Below are positions 37,167-46,865 of a DNA stretch of 64,000 nucleotides, one piece after another. The position numbers and the translations under genes are program-made. Under the pieces are notes generated by a model. That model ran no database searches. It saw only the letters and a program-made list of their open reading frames with translations, and was not told the DNA's origin. Within the stretch, counting starts at the first letter, position 1. Each line of letters opens with the position of its first letter. The stretch is from Pseudobacteroides sp035370245 (lineage in GTDB: Bacteria; Bacillota; Clostridia; Acetivibrionales; DSM-2933): contig DAOOVO010000003.1 in assembly GCA_035370245.1 (NCBI GenBank), forward strand, positions 1-64,000. Direction: 5' to 3'.

Positions 37167-39650
37167 TCATCCCTTAACAACTATGTTAACCAACCTGCCT
37201 GGCACTGCTATAGTCTTTACAACTGTCTTACCACCAATAAGCTCTTTAATCTTATCATTACCGAGAGCAACTTCCTCCAATTCCTTTTGACTCAGCTTTG
37301 AAGGAACAACAAGCTTATCTCTAACCTTTCCGTTAATTTGTATCACTATTTCAATTTCATCTTTAACTAAAGCCTCTGCATCATATTTAGGCCACTGCTG
37401 GCTATGAACACTACCGCTTCTTCCCATTAGGCTCCACAGCTCTTCAGTTGCATGCGGAATAAATGGTGCCAACATAACCACAAGGCTGTCAATGGCTTCC
37501 TTTAACACAGCCTTATTTTTATCCTCATCCTTAACCTTTTCCTTGTATCCGTAAAGTGCATTAATAAGCTCCATTATTGCACTTATTGCCGTGTTAAAAT
37601 TAAACCTTTCACTGATATCATCAGTTACCTTTTTGATGGTATAGTTGATTACATAGCGTAATTCCTTATCCTGTGCAGTTAATGACGATTTATCAATTTC
37701 GCCTGCATCCTTGATAAAAGGCAAAAACTCATCAATAATCCTCCATACCCTGTTAATGAACCTGTAGCACCCTTCAACACCTTGATCGCTCCATTCCAAG
37801 TCTTTTTCCGGCGGTGATGCAAAAAGTATAAAGAGCCTTGCAGTATCCGCACCGTACTTTTCTATTATTTCCTCAGGGCTAACAACATTGCCCACAGATT
37901 TGGACATCTTCATGCCATCTTTAAGAACCATACCCTGTGTTAGAAGATTTTTAAAGGGCTCTTCCTGGGATACATAACCCATGTCATATAGAGCTTTCAT
38001 GAAGAATCTTGAATAGAGAAGATGTAAAATAGCATGCTCTACTCCACCAATATACTGATCAACAGGCATCCAATAGTCTGTGTTCTTCTTGCTGAATGGC
38101 TCCTTGCTATTGCATGGATCTGCATACCTTAAGTAATACCATGAAGAACACACGAATGTATCCATCGTATCAACTTCTCTTCTGCCATCCTTTCCGCATT
38201 TCGGACACTTTGCTTTAACAAAGGAACTGCTACCTGCCAGCGGCGATTCACCCACTCCTGTAAACTTTACGTCTGTAGGAAGTATTACCGGTAACTCCTC
38301 CTCAGGCACAGGTACTATTCCACAGTCATCACAATATATAATAGGAATCGGTGCTCCCCAGTATCTCTGTCTTGATATCAACCAATCTCTGAGCCTGAAG
38401 TTAACCTTCCTCTCACCGAATCCTTTTTCTTCAATATAATCAATTATTTTGCCTATAGCTTCGTCACTCTTCATTCCGTCAAACTTATCTGAATTCACCA
38501 GATAACCTACTTCCTCAAAGGCACATTTCATTTCAGACGGATTCAGAGTAACACCTTCAGGCTGAATAACCACTTTTAAGGGAAGATTGTATTTTTTAGA
38601 AAATTCAAAGTCCCTCTGGTCATGAGTAGGAACAGCCATTACCACACCCGTACCGTATTCAGCCAGAACATAATTTGCAAGATATAAAGGCACTTTATCG
38701 CCATTTAACGGATTGATGACATATCTTCCTGTAAATACCCCTTCTTTTTCAGTTTCATTTGAAGTCCTTGTTATTTCATTTAAAAACTTCATCTTCTCAA
38801 TGAATTCCAGGCATTGCTCTTCCTGCTCTGTTCCGGCTATAAGCTCTTTCACAATAGAGTGCTCCGGTGCTATAACCATATAAGTAACGCCATATATGGT
38901 GTCAGGTCTCGTAGTATATACTCTGACGGATTTATCCATTCCGTCAACCTTAAAATCTACCTCAACACCCTCACTTCTGCCAATCCAGTTTTGCTGCATT
39001 ATTTTAACCTTTTCAGGCCATCCGTCAAGCTTTTGAATATCATCTAAAAGCTTCTGTGCATATTTTGTTATTTTAAAATACCACTGCTCAAGATCTTTCT
39101 TACCCACATCGGATTTGCAGCGTTCGCATTTTCCATTTACAACCTGCTCATTGGCAAGAACCGTTGAACAGGAAGGACACCAGTTTACAAAGGACTTTTT
39201 CTTGTAAGCCAGTCCATTTTTATAAAGCTGCAAAAACATCCACTGAGTCCATTTGTAATAATCAGGATGGCATGTAGCAACTTCTCTCTCCCAGTCGTAG
39301 CTTATACCAAGCTCCTTAAGCTGCCTTCTCATATTTTCTATATTGGACCAGGTCCAATCATTAGGGTGTATGCCTCTTTTGATTGCAGCATTTTCTGCCG
39401 GCAAGCCAAAAGAATCCCATCCCATAGGATGAAGAACATTAAAACCGTTCATTCTTTTGTACCTGGCAACAACATCGCCAATCGAGTAGTTTCTTACATG
39501 ACCCATATGAAGATTGCCTGATGGGTATGGAAACATCTCAAGAACATAGTATTTCTCCTTATCCTTATCATTGTCAGAGACCTTAAATACTTTTTCTTTC
39601 TCCCATATATTCTGCCATTTCTTTTCTATTTCTCTATAGTTATAATGCAT
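37167..39650 (-). CDS. leuS: leucyl-tRNA synthetase
   Basis: An 827-aa class I synthetase of standard length. Motifs: PYPSGNLHMGHVRNY (HIGH), the zinc-binding CPSC..CERC pair near 160-180, the CP1 editing domain with TRPDTIYG, and KMSKS (GMKMSKSVGN). GGAGGT precedes the ATG. It is the last gene of nadD-yqeK-lytR_C-rsfS-leuS. Only 60 bases separate it from rsfS, so no T-box leader is possible directly before it. Confidence 0.97.
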   Translation of the reverse strand: MHYNYREIEKKWQNIWEKEKVFKVSDNDKDKEKYYVLEMFPYPSGNLHMGHVRNYSIGDVVARYKRMNGFNVLHPMGWDSFGLPAENAAIKRGIHPNDWTWSNIENMRRQLKELGISYDWEREVATCHPDYYKWTQWMFLQLYKNGLAYKKKSFVNWCPSCSTVLANEQVVNGKCERCKSDVGKKDLEQWYFKITKYAQKLLDDIQKLDGWPEKVKIMQQNWIGRSEGVEVDFKVDGMDKSVRVYTTRPDTIYGVTYMVIAPEHSIVKELIAGTEQEEQCLEFIEKMKFLNEITRTSNETEKEGVFTGRYVINPLNGDKVPLYLANYVLAEYGTGVVMAVPTHDQRDFEFSKKYNLPLKVVIQPEGVTLNPSEMKCAFEEVGYLVNSDKFDGMKSDEAIGKIIDYIEEKGFGERKVNFRLRDWLISRQRYWGAPIPIIYCDDCGIVPVPEEELPVILPTDVKFTGVGESPLAGSSSFVKAKCPKCGKDGRREVDTMDTFVCSSWYYLRYADPCNSKEPFSKKNTDYWMPVDQYIGGVEHAILHLLYSRFFMKALYDMGYVSQEEPFKNLLTQGMVLKDGMKMSKSVGNVVSPEEIIEKYGADTARLFILFASPPEKDLEWSDQGVEGCYRFINRVWRIIDEFLPFIKDAGEIDKSSLTAQDKELRYVINYTIKKVTDDISERFNFNTAISAIMELINALYGYKEKVKDEDKNKAVLKEAIDSLVVMLAPFIPHATEELWSLMGRSGSVHSQQWPKYDAEALVKDEIEIVIQINGKVRDKLVVPSKLSQKELEEVALGNDKIKELIGGKTVVKTIAVPGRLVNIVVKG

Positions 39651-39710
39651 AGAGGTACCTCCATTGTAATGAGCTTTAATTTATGTTAAATAACATATTT
39701 TCATACCAAA

Positions 39711-40052
39711 TTATACTCTATATGATAAAACCCCGTCGGCCCAAAGCCTTTCAAGATTGTAAAATCCTCTGTCTTCTTCATGGAATATGTGAACTACAAC
39801 ATCGCCATAGTCAAGCAATATCCATCTCGCACTGTTATAGCCTTCCTTATGATTACACCTTATACCCAGCTCTTCCATCTTTTGTTCCAATTCATCAGCT
39901 AAAGTCTTTATATGTGTTGAAGAAGTACCGTTACAAATAACAAAATAATCGGACAGAATGGATATATTCTCAATACTGATTACATTTATATCCTTAGCTT
40001 TTTTGCTGTCCAAAATCTCTACGATTTTATCAACCATTTCTTTTGAATCCAA
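39711..40052 (-). CDS. rsfS: ribosomal silencing factor RsfS
   Basis: A 113-aa RsfS/Iojap protein that binds ribosomal protein L14 and blocks subunit joining in starvation. Family segments are DYFVICNGTSSTHIKTLADELE, WILLDYGDVVVHIF and YNLERLWAD. The start is a TTG at 40052, giving the typical MDSKE N-terminus after a GAGAGGG ribosome site. It follows the usual nadD-yqeK-rsfS gene order of Firmicutes. Confidence 0.95.
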   Translation of the reverse strand: MDSKEMVDKIVEILDSKKAKDINVISIENISILSDYFVICNGTSSTHIKTLADELEQKMEELGIRCNHKEGYNSARWILLDYGDVVVHIFHEEDRGFYNLERLWADGVLSYRV

Positions 40053-40199
40053 TACAGCTTCATCCCTCTCACTATCATATTTTTGTTATTAAGAAACAAT
40101 TAACCTATTCACAATTCTAAAAAGAATTATACTATTAATAATATTATTTGTGAACTAAATGTTTTCAATAATATTTTACTTAAAAGGTTTATTGCTTAT

Positions 40200-40745
40200 T
40201 TATGGCAGATAATCTCCGCCTAAAATAATCGTAACATCTACACTGGTATTTTTTAGCAATTCTTTTGATAATTTTCCTATCTTAATAAGTTTTATAACAT
40301 CATCGCCATAGCCTTTACTGGTTCTTTCTATCACTTTTGTTGTAGTTGTAAATTGGCCGGATTTAACCGATACAACATTGAGCCCGCTGTTTTTAAGAGT
40401 ATTGCCTAAACGCGTGCCTTCACCGGCTTTGCCTGTGCTGTTTATTATCTCAACCTTAATAGCTGATGTCTTTTTTTCACTGCCGGAGCTTGCACTCTTC
40501 TTTTCTTTAGGTTCATGGGTGCTCACAGGTGCTTTTGTTTCCTCAGGCACAGGGCTTTGAACTTCTTTTTTAGGCTCTGCTGCTGCTTTTTGCTCAACTG
40601 CAGGCTTTTCCTTTGCAAATATTCTGGAATCCCTGGTGAAATTCACTGCCACAACCAGTGACATAACAATTATCACGATAGATCCAAACAAGAGAAAAAT
40701 ATGCTCAAAATAGTCCAATAAATTCTTTTTATTTGACTTTGACAT
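40200..40745 (-). CDS. LytR C-terminal-domain membrane protein
   Basis: A 181-aa protein with one N-terminal transmembrane helix (about 14-36), a Lys/Ala/Pro linker (45-90) and a LytR_C domain (about 95-181; IKVEIINSTGKAGEGTRLGN, IILGGDY). Such domains accompany LytR-CpsA-Psr wall-polymer ligases and are often found between yqeK and rsfS in Clostridia. AAGGAG precedes the ATG. Role in wall biogenesis is inferred. Confidence 0.82.
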   Translation of the reverse strand: MSKSNKKNLLDYFEHIFLLFGSIVIIVMSLVVAVNFTRDSRIFAKEKPAVEQKAAAEPKKEVQSPVPEETKAPVSTHEPKEKKSASSGSEKKTSAIKVEIINSTGKAGEGTRLGNTLKNSGLNVVSVKSGQFTTTTKVIERTSKGYGDDVIKLIKIGKLSKELLKNTSVDVTIILGGDYLP

Positions 40746-40799
40746 TTTAACCCGTCTCCTTAAGTAAATAATACCTGCAAATTATCCTTTGTACAATTA

Positions 40800-40825
40800 A
40801 GGTATGTTATTTATTTAACATACCT
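40800..40825 (-). terminator. hairpin overlapping the yqeK stop codon
   Basis: GGTATGTT (40801-40808) and AACATACC (40817-40824) form an 8-bp stem immediately at the yqeK stop. There is no long U-run, so it may be a weak terminator or processing site inside the operon. Confidence 0.45.
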
Positions 40826-41390
40826 AAGGGTTATTCATGAGGATAAAATTTCTTGCATCTATGGCATAACCATGTATAAGACCCTTTTTATTAATTATAT
40901 GAGCTATGGTTTGATCAAGTGCCATAAGCATTACGCTGTCAATATTCTTAAAGGCTTCTTTCCTGGCTTCTTCAACACCTTGAAAGCTCCTGCCGGGTTC
41001 AATATAGTCTGCAATAAATATGATCTTTTCAAGCATATCCATATCGGCCCGCCCGGTCGTATGGTATTTTATTGCCCGAAGTACACCTGGATCTTCTATA
41101 CCGTATTCTTCTTTTGCGATCTCAGCACCGAGAGGTCCATGGAGAAGTGACGGCTGGATCCTTGAAATGTTATCGATGTCAATACCATATTTCTCACAAG
41201 CCTTAATAGCATCGGCTCCCTTTATTTCTCTGGCGCAGTCATGAAGAAGTCCTGAAACAGCTGCTTTGTCCCTGTCAACACCATTGATTGAAGCAAGCTC
41301 TATGGCCGTTTCCATGACCCCTATTGAATGCTTGAATCTCTTTTTTGAAAGAGTCTTCTCCAATTTGCTTTTTATTTCATCAATTGTCAT
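40824..41390 (-). CDS. yqeK: HD-domain hydrolase YqeK (symmetrical Ap4A hydrolase)
   Basis: A 188-aa HD-superfamily protein with RFKHSIGVMETA, SGLLHDCAREI (HD dyad), LLHGPLGA and FIADYIEPGR, as in YqeK proteins that hydrolyse diadenosine tetraphosphate symmetrically. It sits directly downstream of nadD (56 bases), the conserved arrangement. Confidence 0.92.
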   Translation of the reverse strand: MTIDEIKSKLEKTLSKKRFKHSIGVMETAIELASINGVDRDKAAVSGLLHDCAREIKGADAIKACEKYGIDIDNISRIQPSLLHGPLGAEIAKEEYGIEDPGVLRAIKYHTTGRADMDMLEKIIFIADYIEPGRSFQGVEEARKEAFKNIDSVMLMALDQTIAHIINKKGLIHGYAIDARNFILMNNP

Positions 41391-41446
41391 ATATCATTGT
41401 CCTTCTATATTTATAAATCTTTGCAAGTACATAAAATCAAGGGATT

Positions 41447-42061
41447 TTATGTATATAACTTATTTTTGTAGATGTAGTCTTCAACGCATTCAGGCAGCAA
41501 ATACTTAATAGATCTGCCTTCCTGTATTCTTTTTCTGATATCTGTGGATGAAATCTGAACCATGGGTATATCTGCAACTGTTATGTCCGCATTGTATTTG
41601 GTCTTGAGGACCTCAATCTCATTATAAAAACCATCATCAATATATTCGGGTCTAAGTCCCACAATAAACTTACACAAAGTGAATAATTCCTCAAAATCCT
41701 TCCATGAAGTCAATTCTTTCACCACATCTGCACCTGTAATAAAATACAATTGTGCCTTTTCACCATAAATTCTCTTAAAGTGCTTTATAGTGTCTATTGT
41801 ATAAGTATAACCTTCACGTTCAACCTCAACACTTGAAACCTCAAAATGCGGGTTTGAACGAACAGCTTTTTTAACCATATTAAGCCGATCTGACGAAGAT
41901 GTGACATTCAAATGTTTCTTGTGAGGAGGCATTCCCGTCGGCACAAATATGATCTTGTCCAACCCAATTGTATATCTAATGTTTTCAGCAATTATAAGGT
42001 GCCCGTAATGGATAGGATCAAAAGTCCCTCCTGTAATTCCAATCTTTATATATCCCGGCAT
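41447..42061 (-). CDS. nadD: nicotinate-nucleotide adenylyltransferase
   Basis: A 204-aa nucleotidyltransferase for NAD synthesis: GGTFDPIHYGHL (HxGH), PTGMPPHKKH, FITGADVVKEL, and the C-terminal ISSTDIRKRI (ISSTxIR). GGAG precedes the ATG. First gene of the nadD-yqeK-lytR_C-rsfS-leuS cluster. Confidence 0.96.
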   Translation of the reverse strand: MPGYIKIGITGGTFDPIHYGHLIIAENIRYTIGLDKIIFVPTGMPPHKKHLNVTSSSDRLNMVKKAVRSNPHFEVSSVEVEREGYTYTIDTIKHFKRIYGEKAQLYFITGADVVKELTSWKDFEELFTLCKFIVGLRPEYIDDGFYNEIEVLKTKYNADITVADIPMVQISSTDIRKRIQEGRSIKYLLPECVEDYIYKNKLYT

Positions 42062-42100
42062 AGTATTTCTCCAATTTTTTGCTTCATCTATTATAGCATA

Positions 42101-42146
42101 AAAAATCCTAATTATAAAGGAAAATGATTTTATAATTAGGATTTTT
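42101..42146 (-). terminator. terminator of the ROK kinase gene
   Basis: An 18-bp perfect stem AAAAATCCTAATTATAAA / TTTATAATTAGGATTTTT, symmetrical and U-rich on both strands; 34 bases after the ROK gene stop. Confidence 0.85.
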
Positions 42147-42179
42147 AATTAGGATTAATAATATTTGTTTTCAATAATA

Positions 42180-43148
42180 TTACTTGCCGAATTTTTCCAT
42201 GATCAAAGCCAATGAACCATATAAAATCGAGTCATCACCAAGCTTGGACTGAACAATCTCTGTTCCTTCAAGTACTGCTGGCATTGAGAATCTCTTGATC
42301 TGCTCCTGTACTTTCGGGAGCATATAACCTCCCAGAGCTTCAAATACACCGCCGCCAAATATGAGCATATTGGGATTGAATATATTGATCAAAGAACCAG
42401 CTCCTGCTGCAATGTAATATACAGCATTATCAAGTACCTCTAAAGCAAGTTCATCCTTTTGTTCAACAGCCTTCTTTAACATTTTGCTCTTTATAACAGA
42501 AGTATCGTCACCCATCAAATCCCTTAAAATTGTTTTCCTGCCTCTCTGCATTTGAGTTCTGATTTCCCTCGTTATGGCAATCTTACTGGCATAAGCTTCA
42601 AGACATCCCCTCTGTCCGCAATTGCAATAAGGACCTTCAGTATTTATGATCATGTGCCCAATCTCAGTTCCCGAATTCTTTGCACCTGAATAAAGCTTAT
42701 TGTCTATTATTACACCACCGCCTACACCCGTTCCTACAAATACACCTACTATATTCTCTCTGCCTTTACCGGCACCATATTTCCACTCACCGAGAATACC
42801 CATTTTTACATCATTGCCTATATGAAAAGGAACTTTAAACCTGTCTTCAATAACTTTTCTAATGTTATAGTTTTTCCATGGAATATTGGGTGTAAAAATA
42901 ATTTTTCCAGTACTCTCATCAATTATCCCGGGTGCACCGGCACCTATTGCGACCAAACTTCCTCTGTCCATTTGAGACTTTGTGATAAGCTCATCTATAA
43001 TACCGATAATTCTTTCCTCTATCTTCTCCCTGCCTTCCTCCGCCTTTGTTTTCTTTTTTACTGTGCAAACTATCTTCAAATTTTCATAAAAAACCGACCC
43101 TAAAACCTTTGTTCCACCTATATCCAAGCATATATAAGCTTTCTTCAT
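42180..43148 (-). CDS. ROK-family sugar kinase (glucokinase type)
   Basis: A 322-aa ROK protein: ATP-binding LDIGGTKVLGSV at the N-terminus, GAGAPGIID, NDVKMGILGEW, and the zinc-binding ROK signature CNCGQRGCLEAYAS near 180. The absence of an N-terminal helix-turn-helix makes it a kinase rather than a repressor; glucose is the likeliest substrate. GGAG sits 9 bases before the ATG at 43148; upstream in-frame starts (43178, 43154) fit less well. Confidence 0.9.
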   Translation of the reverse strand: MKKAYICLDIGGTKVLGSVFYENLKIVCTVKKKTKAEEGREKIEERIIGIIDELITKSQMDRGSLVAIGAGAPGIIDESTGKIIFTPNIPWKNYNIRKVIEDRFKVPFHIGNDVKMGILGEWKYGAGKGRENIVGVFVGTGVGGGVIIDNKLYSGAKNSGTEIGHMIINTEGPYCNCGQRGCLEAYASKIAITREIRTQMQRGRKTILRDLMGDDTSVIKSKMLKKAVEQKDELALEVLDNAVYYIAAGAGSLINIFNPNMLIFGGGVFEALGGYMLPKVQEQIKRFSMPAVLEGTEIVQSKLGDDSILYGSLALIMEKFGK

Positions 43149-43239
43149 ACACATCAACTCCAATAAAATTTTATACATTTAAATTCTACACTGCACATTA
43201 AATATCCTTCATCACATCTCTTGCATGATATTGAAAAAT

Positions 43240-43274
43240 TAAAGGCAAGGGCTCTAAAAATCCCCTGCCTTTTT
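43240..43274 (-). terminator. terminator of the pur operon
   Basis: AAAGGCAAGGG pairs with CCCCTGCCTTT with mismatches, U-rich on both sides; 20 bases after the purD stop. Confidence 0.7.
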
Positions 43275-43293
43275 ACACAATGTCTTTAATCCA

Positions 43294-44556
43294 TTAATAC
43301 TTCCTTCCGATATCTTTTCTAAAATGCGCACCGGAAAATTTAATCCTACCGACAGCCTCATAGGCTTTTTCAATAGCCTTCTCCATGGTGGACTCAAGTG
43401 CAGTTACACCCAATACTCTTCCACCTGCCGTATAGAATTTTCCGTTTTCATGTTTGGTACCGGCATGGAAAACAACTGTATTTGAGTCACGCTCTGCATC
43501 GTCCAAGCCTGTTATTTCAAAGCCCGTATCATACTTTCCGGGATAGCCTCCTGATGCTAAGACAACACAGACTGCTGAACTATTGCTCCATTTTATATCA
43601 ATATCACTTAATTTCTCATCAATTACCGCATTGAATATTTCTACCAGGTCACTCTCTAACTGAGGAAGTACAACCTGTGTCTCAGGATCGCCAAACCTTG
43701 CATTGTATTCAAGAACCTTTGGACCATCCTTGGTGATTATCAAGCCGAAATAAATAACACCCTTGAATTTCCTATTTTCCTTATTCATTGCCTCAATAGT
43801 CGACTTCATTATTTTTTCCATGCAATACTCTGCTATCTCGGGTGTATATATCTTACTAGGTGCAAATGTACCCATTCCACCCGTATTAGGTCCCTCATCA
43901 TTGTCATAAGCTCTCTTGTGATCCTGAGAACTAATCATTGGCTTAATTGTCTTTCCGTCTGTAAATGCCAGAATAGAAACCTCCGGGCCAACAAGAAACT
44001 CTTCAATTACAACTCTATTGCCTGCATTTCCGAAAACCCTGTCATTCATCATGCTGTTGACAGCCTCAATGGCCTGTTCCCGGCTTTGGGCTATTATAAC
44101 GCCTTTCCCCAATGCCAGCCCGTCGGCCTTAATTACTATAGGATATTCCTGGTGTTTTAAATATTCAACAGCATCTTCATACTTGTCAAATGTCTCATAT
44201 TTGGCAGTCGGAATTGAATATTTTTTCATCAAATCCTTTGCAAATGCCTTACTTCCCTCAATTATGGCAGCATTTTTATTGGGTCCGAAGGCTCTTATAC
44301 CTACCTTCTCCAACTCATCCACCATGCCTGCAGCCAAAGGGTCATCGGGTGCAACGACTACCAAATCGATCATATTTTCTTTTGCAAACTTTGTAATTCC
44401 ATCTATATCCATGGCCTTTATGGGAACACACTCAGCTAAAGTAGATATGCCGCCATTTCCTGGAGCACAATACAATTTAGTGACCAAAGGGCTTTGTGCC
44501 ATTTTCCATATTATGGTGTGCTCGCGTCCGCCACTACCTACAACCAGAATCTTCAT
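43294..44556 (-). CDS. purD: phosphoribosylamine-glycine ligase
   Basis: A 420-aa ATP-grasp enzyme joining glycine to phosphoribosylamine, step 2 of purine synthesis. Visible: VGSGGREHTI at the start, KADGLALGKGVI, SSQDHKRAYD..GPNTGGMG and ARFGDPETQ. AGGAGG precedes the ATG. Last gene of purEFMNHD, with a terminator behind it. Confidence 0.96.
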   Translation of the reverse strand: MKILVVGSGGREHTIIWKMAQSPLVTKLYCAPGNGGISTLAECVPIKAMDIDGITKFAKENMIDLVVVAPDDPLAAGMVDELEKVGIRAFGPNKNAAIIEGSKAFAKDLMKKYSIPTAKYETFDKYEDAVEYLKHQEYPIVIKADGLALGKGVIIAQSREQAIEAVNSMMNDRVFGNAGNRVVIEEFLVGPEVSILAFTDGKTIKPMISSQDHKRAYDNDEGPNTGGMGTFAPSKIYTPEIAEYCMEKIMKSTIEAMNKENRKFKGVIYFGLIITKDGPKVLEYNARFGDPETQVVLPQLESDLVEIFNAVIDEKLSDIDIKWSNSSAVCVVLASGGYPGKYDTGFEITGLDDAERDSNTVVFHAGTKHENGKFYTAGGRVLGVTALESTMEKAIEKAYEAVGRIKFSGAHFRKDIGRKY

Positions 44557-44650
44557 TATTTTCCTCCTAATGTACTATTTTTCAGGAAAAGTAACTTTGT
44601 GTATTAATACACATTTTAATACAACATCAATACCATAAATAACACAAAGC

Positions 44651-46195
44651 TTAATGTTTAAAGTGTCTCATACCTGTAAATATCATGGCAATACCATGTT
44701 TATTGCATGCATCAATGGAAGCCTGATCATTAACCGATCCTCCAGGCTGTATTATTGCAGTAATACCCGCAGCAGCAGCTGCTTCTACACAATCCGGGAA
44801 TGGGAAAAACGCATCGGAAGCAAGAACAGCACCTTTTGTCCTTTCTCCTCCATACTCAATAGCTATCTTAGCAGCCATAATCCTGTTTGTCTGGCCGGGT
44901 CCTACACCTAATGTCTGCTTGCCCTTGGCAATTACAATACCGTTGGACTTAGTATGCTTTACGACCTTCATTGCAAAAATGAGTTCCTCAATTTGCTTTT
45001 CATCAGGTTTCTTCTCAGTAACAAATTTTATTTCATCTCTATTTACACATTCACGATTCACATTTTGAACCAGGAGCCCGCCTGCCACCTTTTTCATATC
45101 AAAGCTTCCCTGAGGAACAGGTGCTCCAATATCATCAAGCTGCATGATTCTGATATTTTTCTTCTTTGTAAGAACTGCCAAAGCTTCTTCTGTAAATGAA
45201 GGTGCAATAATTATTTCTATGAAAATTTTATTGATCTCTTCTGCCGTTTTAAGGTCGATCTCTCTATTTGCAGCTATTATTCCGCCGAATATGGATACAG
45301 GATCGGATTCATATGCCTTTACATATGCATCATATATATTGTCGCTGCTTGCTACTCCACATGGATTTGCATGCTTTACAGCTACAACTGTAGGCTCGTC
45401 GAATTCCTTTAAAAGCTCAAGAGCACCATTGGCATCGTTTATATTGTTATATGAGAGCTCCTTACCGTGAAGCTGCTTTGCAGATGTTATGCAGCCCTTA
45501 TTTGCTCCTACTTCCTTATAGAAAACCGCTTTTTGGTGAGGATTTTCTCCATACCTCATATCCTGAACCTTTTCAAAAGTAAGAGTCATGGTTTCAGGGA
45601 AACTGTCCTCTCCGATTGTATCTCTCAAATACCTTGCTATAAGGGTATCATAATGGCATGTGTGCTCAAAAACCTTATATGCAAGCTTAAACTTTGTATT
45701 GAGTGATACATCCTTTGATGATTTCAATTCTTCAATTACTGTCATGTAATCTGCCGGATCAACTATAACAGAAACATCCTGATAATTCTTTGCCGCTGCA
45801 CGGAGCATTGTAGGACCACCTATATCGATATTCTCAATTGCTTCGTAAAGCCCGACATTTTCCTTTAAAATTGTCTGCTTAAATGGATATAAGTTTATTA
45901 CAACCATGTCAATAGGCTCTATGCCCAGCTCTGCCAATTGCTTCATATGTTCAGGATTGCTTCTCATAGCCAGAAGACCGCCATGAACTTTTGGATGCAA
46001 TGTTTTTACCCTGCCGTCAAGGCACTCCGGAAAGCCTGTGACGTCAGATATATTTATAACTTTAACTCCAGCATCACTTAAGGTTTTATATGTTCCGCCC
46101 GTTGAAATTATCTCCACTCCCATACCTTGAAGCTCTTTAGCAAAATCTACTATTCCAGTCTTATCAGACACACTTATTAAAGCCCTTTTAATCAT
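44651..46195 (-). CDS. purH: bifunctional AICAR formyltransferase / IMP cyclohydrolase
   Basis: A 514-aa enzyme for the last two steps to IMP. The N-terminal MGS-like cyclohydrolase domain has RALISVSDKTGI and GRVKTLHPKVHGG; the transformylase domain has YGENPHQKA, KHANPCGVA and PGQTNRI. GGAGAG lies 7 bases before the ATG at 46195, which gives the standard N-terminus; the frame extends to 46270 without a ribosome site. Confidence 0.96.
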   Translation of the reverse strand: MIKRALISVSDKTGIVDFAKELQGMGVEIISTGGTYKTLSDAGVKVINISDVTGFPECLDGRVKTLHPKVHGGLLAMRSNPEHMKQLAELGIEPIDMVVINLYPFKQTILKENVGLYEAIENIDIGGPTMLRAAAKNYQDVSVIVDPADYMTVIEELKSSKDVSLNTKFKLAYKVFEHTCHYDTLIARYLRDTIGEDSFPETMTLTFEKVQDMRYGENPHQKAVFYKEVGANKGCITSAKQLHGKELSYNNINDANGALELLKEFDEPTVVAVKHANPCGVASSDNIYDAYVKAYESDPVSIFGGIIAANREIDLKTAEEINKIFIEIIIAPSFTEEALAVLTKKKNIRIMQLDDIGAPVPQGSFDMKKVAGGLLVQNVNRECVNRDEIKFVTEKKPDEKQIEELIFAMKVVKHTKSNGIVIAKGKQTLGVGPGQTNRIMAAKIAIEYGGERTKGAVLASDAFFPFPDCVEAAAAAGITAIIQPGGSVNDQASIDACNKHGIAMIFTGMRHFKH

Positions 46196-46241
46196 GCCCA
46201 ACTCTCCTTTACATTTTATATATTTAAATGCTATATTTGCA

Positions 46242-46865
46242 CTATAGAATTCTAACTCTTCTTCCCTCAATCCTTAGCCTGCCCTCAGAATAAAGCTTGA
46301 TAGCTTCAGGAAGTATTTCCCATTCCACTTCCTCCATCACACGCTTCTGCAAACTCTCAGGAGTATCATCATCATTAATATGTACAGCTTTTTGAAGAAT
46401 TATCGGCCCTGCATCAGCCTCAAGTTCAACAAAATGTACCGTAGCACCTGTTACCTTTACTCCGTATTCAATAGCCTTTTTATGAGGAATCAGGCCATAG
46501 TAGCCTTTTCCGCAAAAAGACGGTATCAATGACGGATGAACATTTATGATTCTGTTTTTATAATGATTGTTGAACCTTTCTCCCAACAAAGACAGAAATC
46601 CCGCGAGAACAACCAGCTCAACATCATGTTTTTCCAATGTATCGATCAATGCTGCATCAAAATCATCCAAAGAGGAAAAGCTCTTTCTTGATATAACCTG
46701 AGAAGGAATATTGTACTTTTCAGCCCGTTTTAGGGCATACACATCCGGCTTACTGGATATAACCGTCACCACAGAGCAATTATCCAGCTTTCCGCAATCA
46801 ATTTTGTCCAAAATAGCTTGAAGATTTGTTCCCCCTCCGGAAACAAGAACACCTATTCTTAACAT
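46242..46865 (-). CDS. purN: phosphoribosylglycinamide formyltransferase
   Basis: A 207-aa folate-dependent GAR transformylase: VLVSGGGTNLQAI at the N-terminus, AGFLSLLG, NVHPSLIPSF (catalytic Asn/His) and the GATVHFVELEADAGPII loop (Asp). Its ATG overlaps the end of purM by 7 bases, so the two are translationally coupled. Confidence 0.96.
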   Translation of the reverse strand: MLRIGVLVSGGGTNLQAILDKIDCGKLDNCSVVTVISSKPDVYALKRAEKYNIPSQVISRKSFSSLDDFDAALIDTLEKHDVELVVLAGFLSLLGERFNNHYKNRIINVHPSLIPSFCGKGYYGLIPHKKAIEYGVKVTGATVHFVELEADAGPIILQKAVHINDDDTPESLQKRVMEEVEWEILPEAIKLYSEGRLRIEGRRVRIL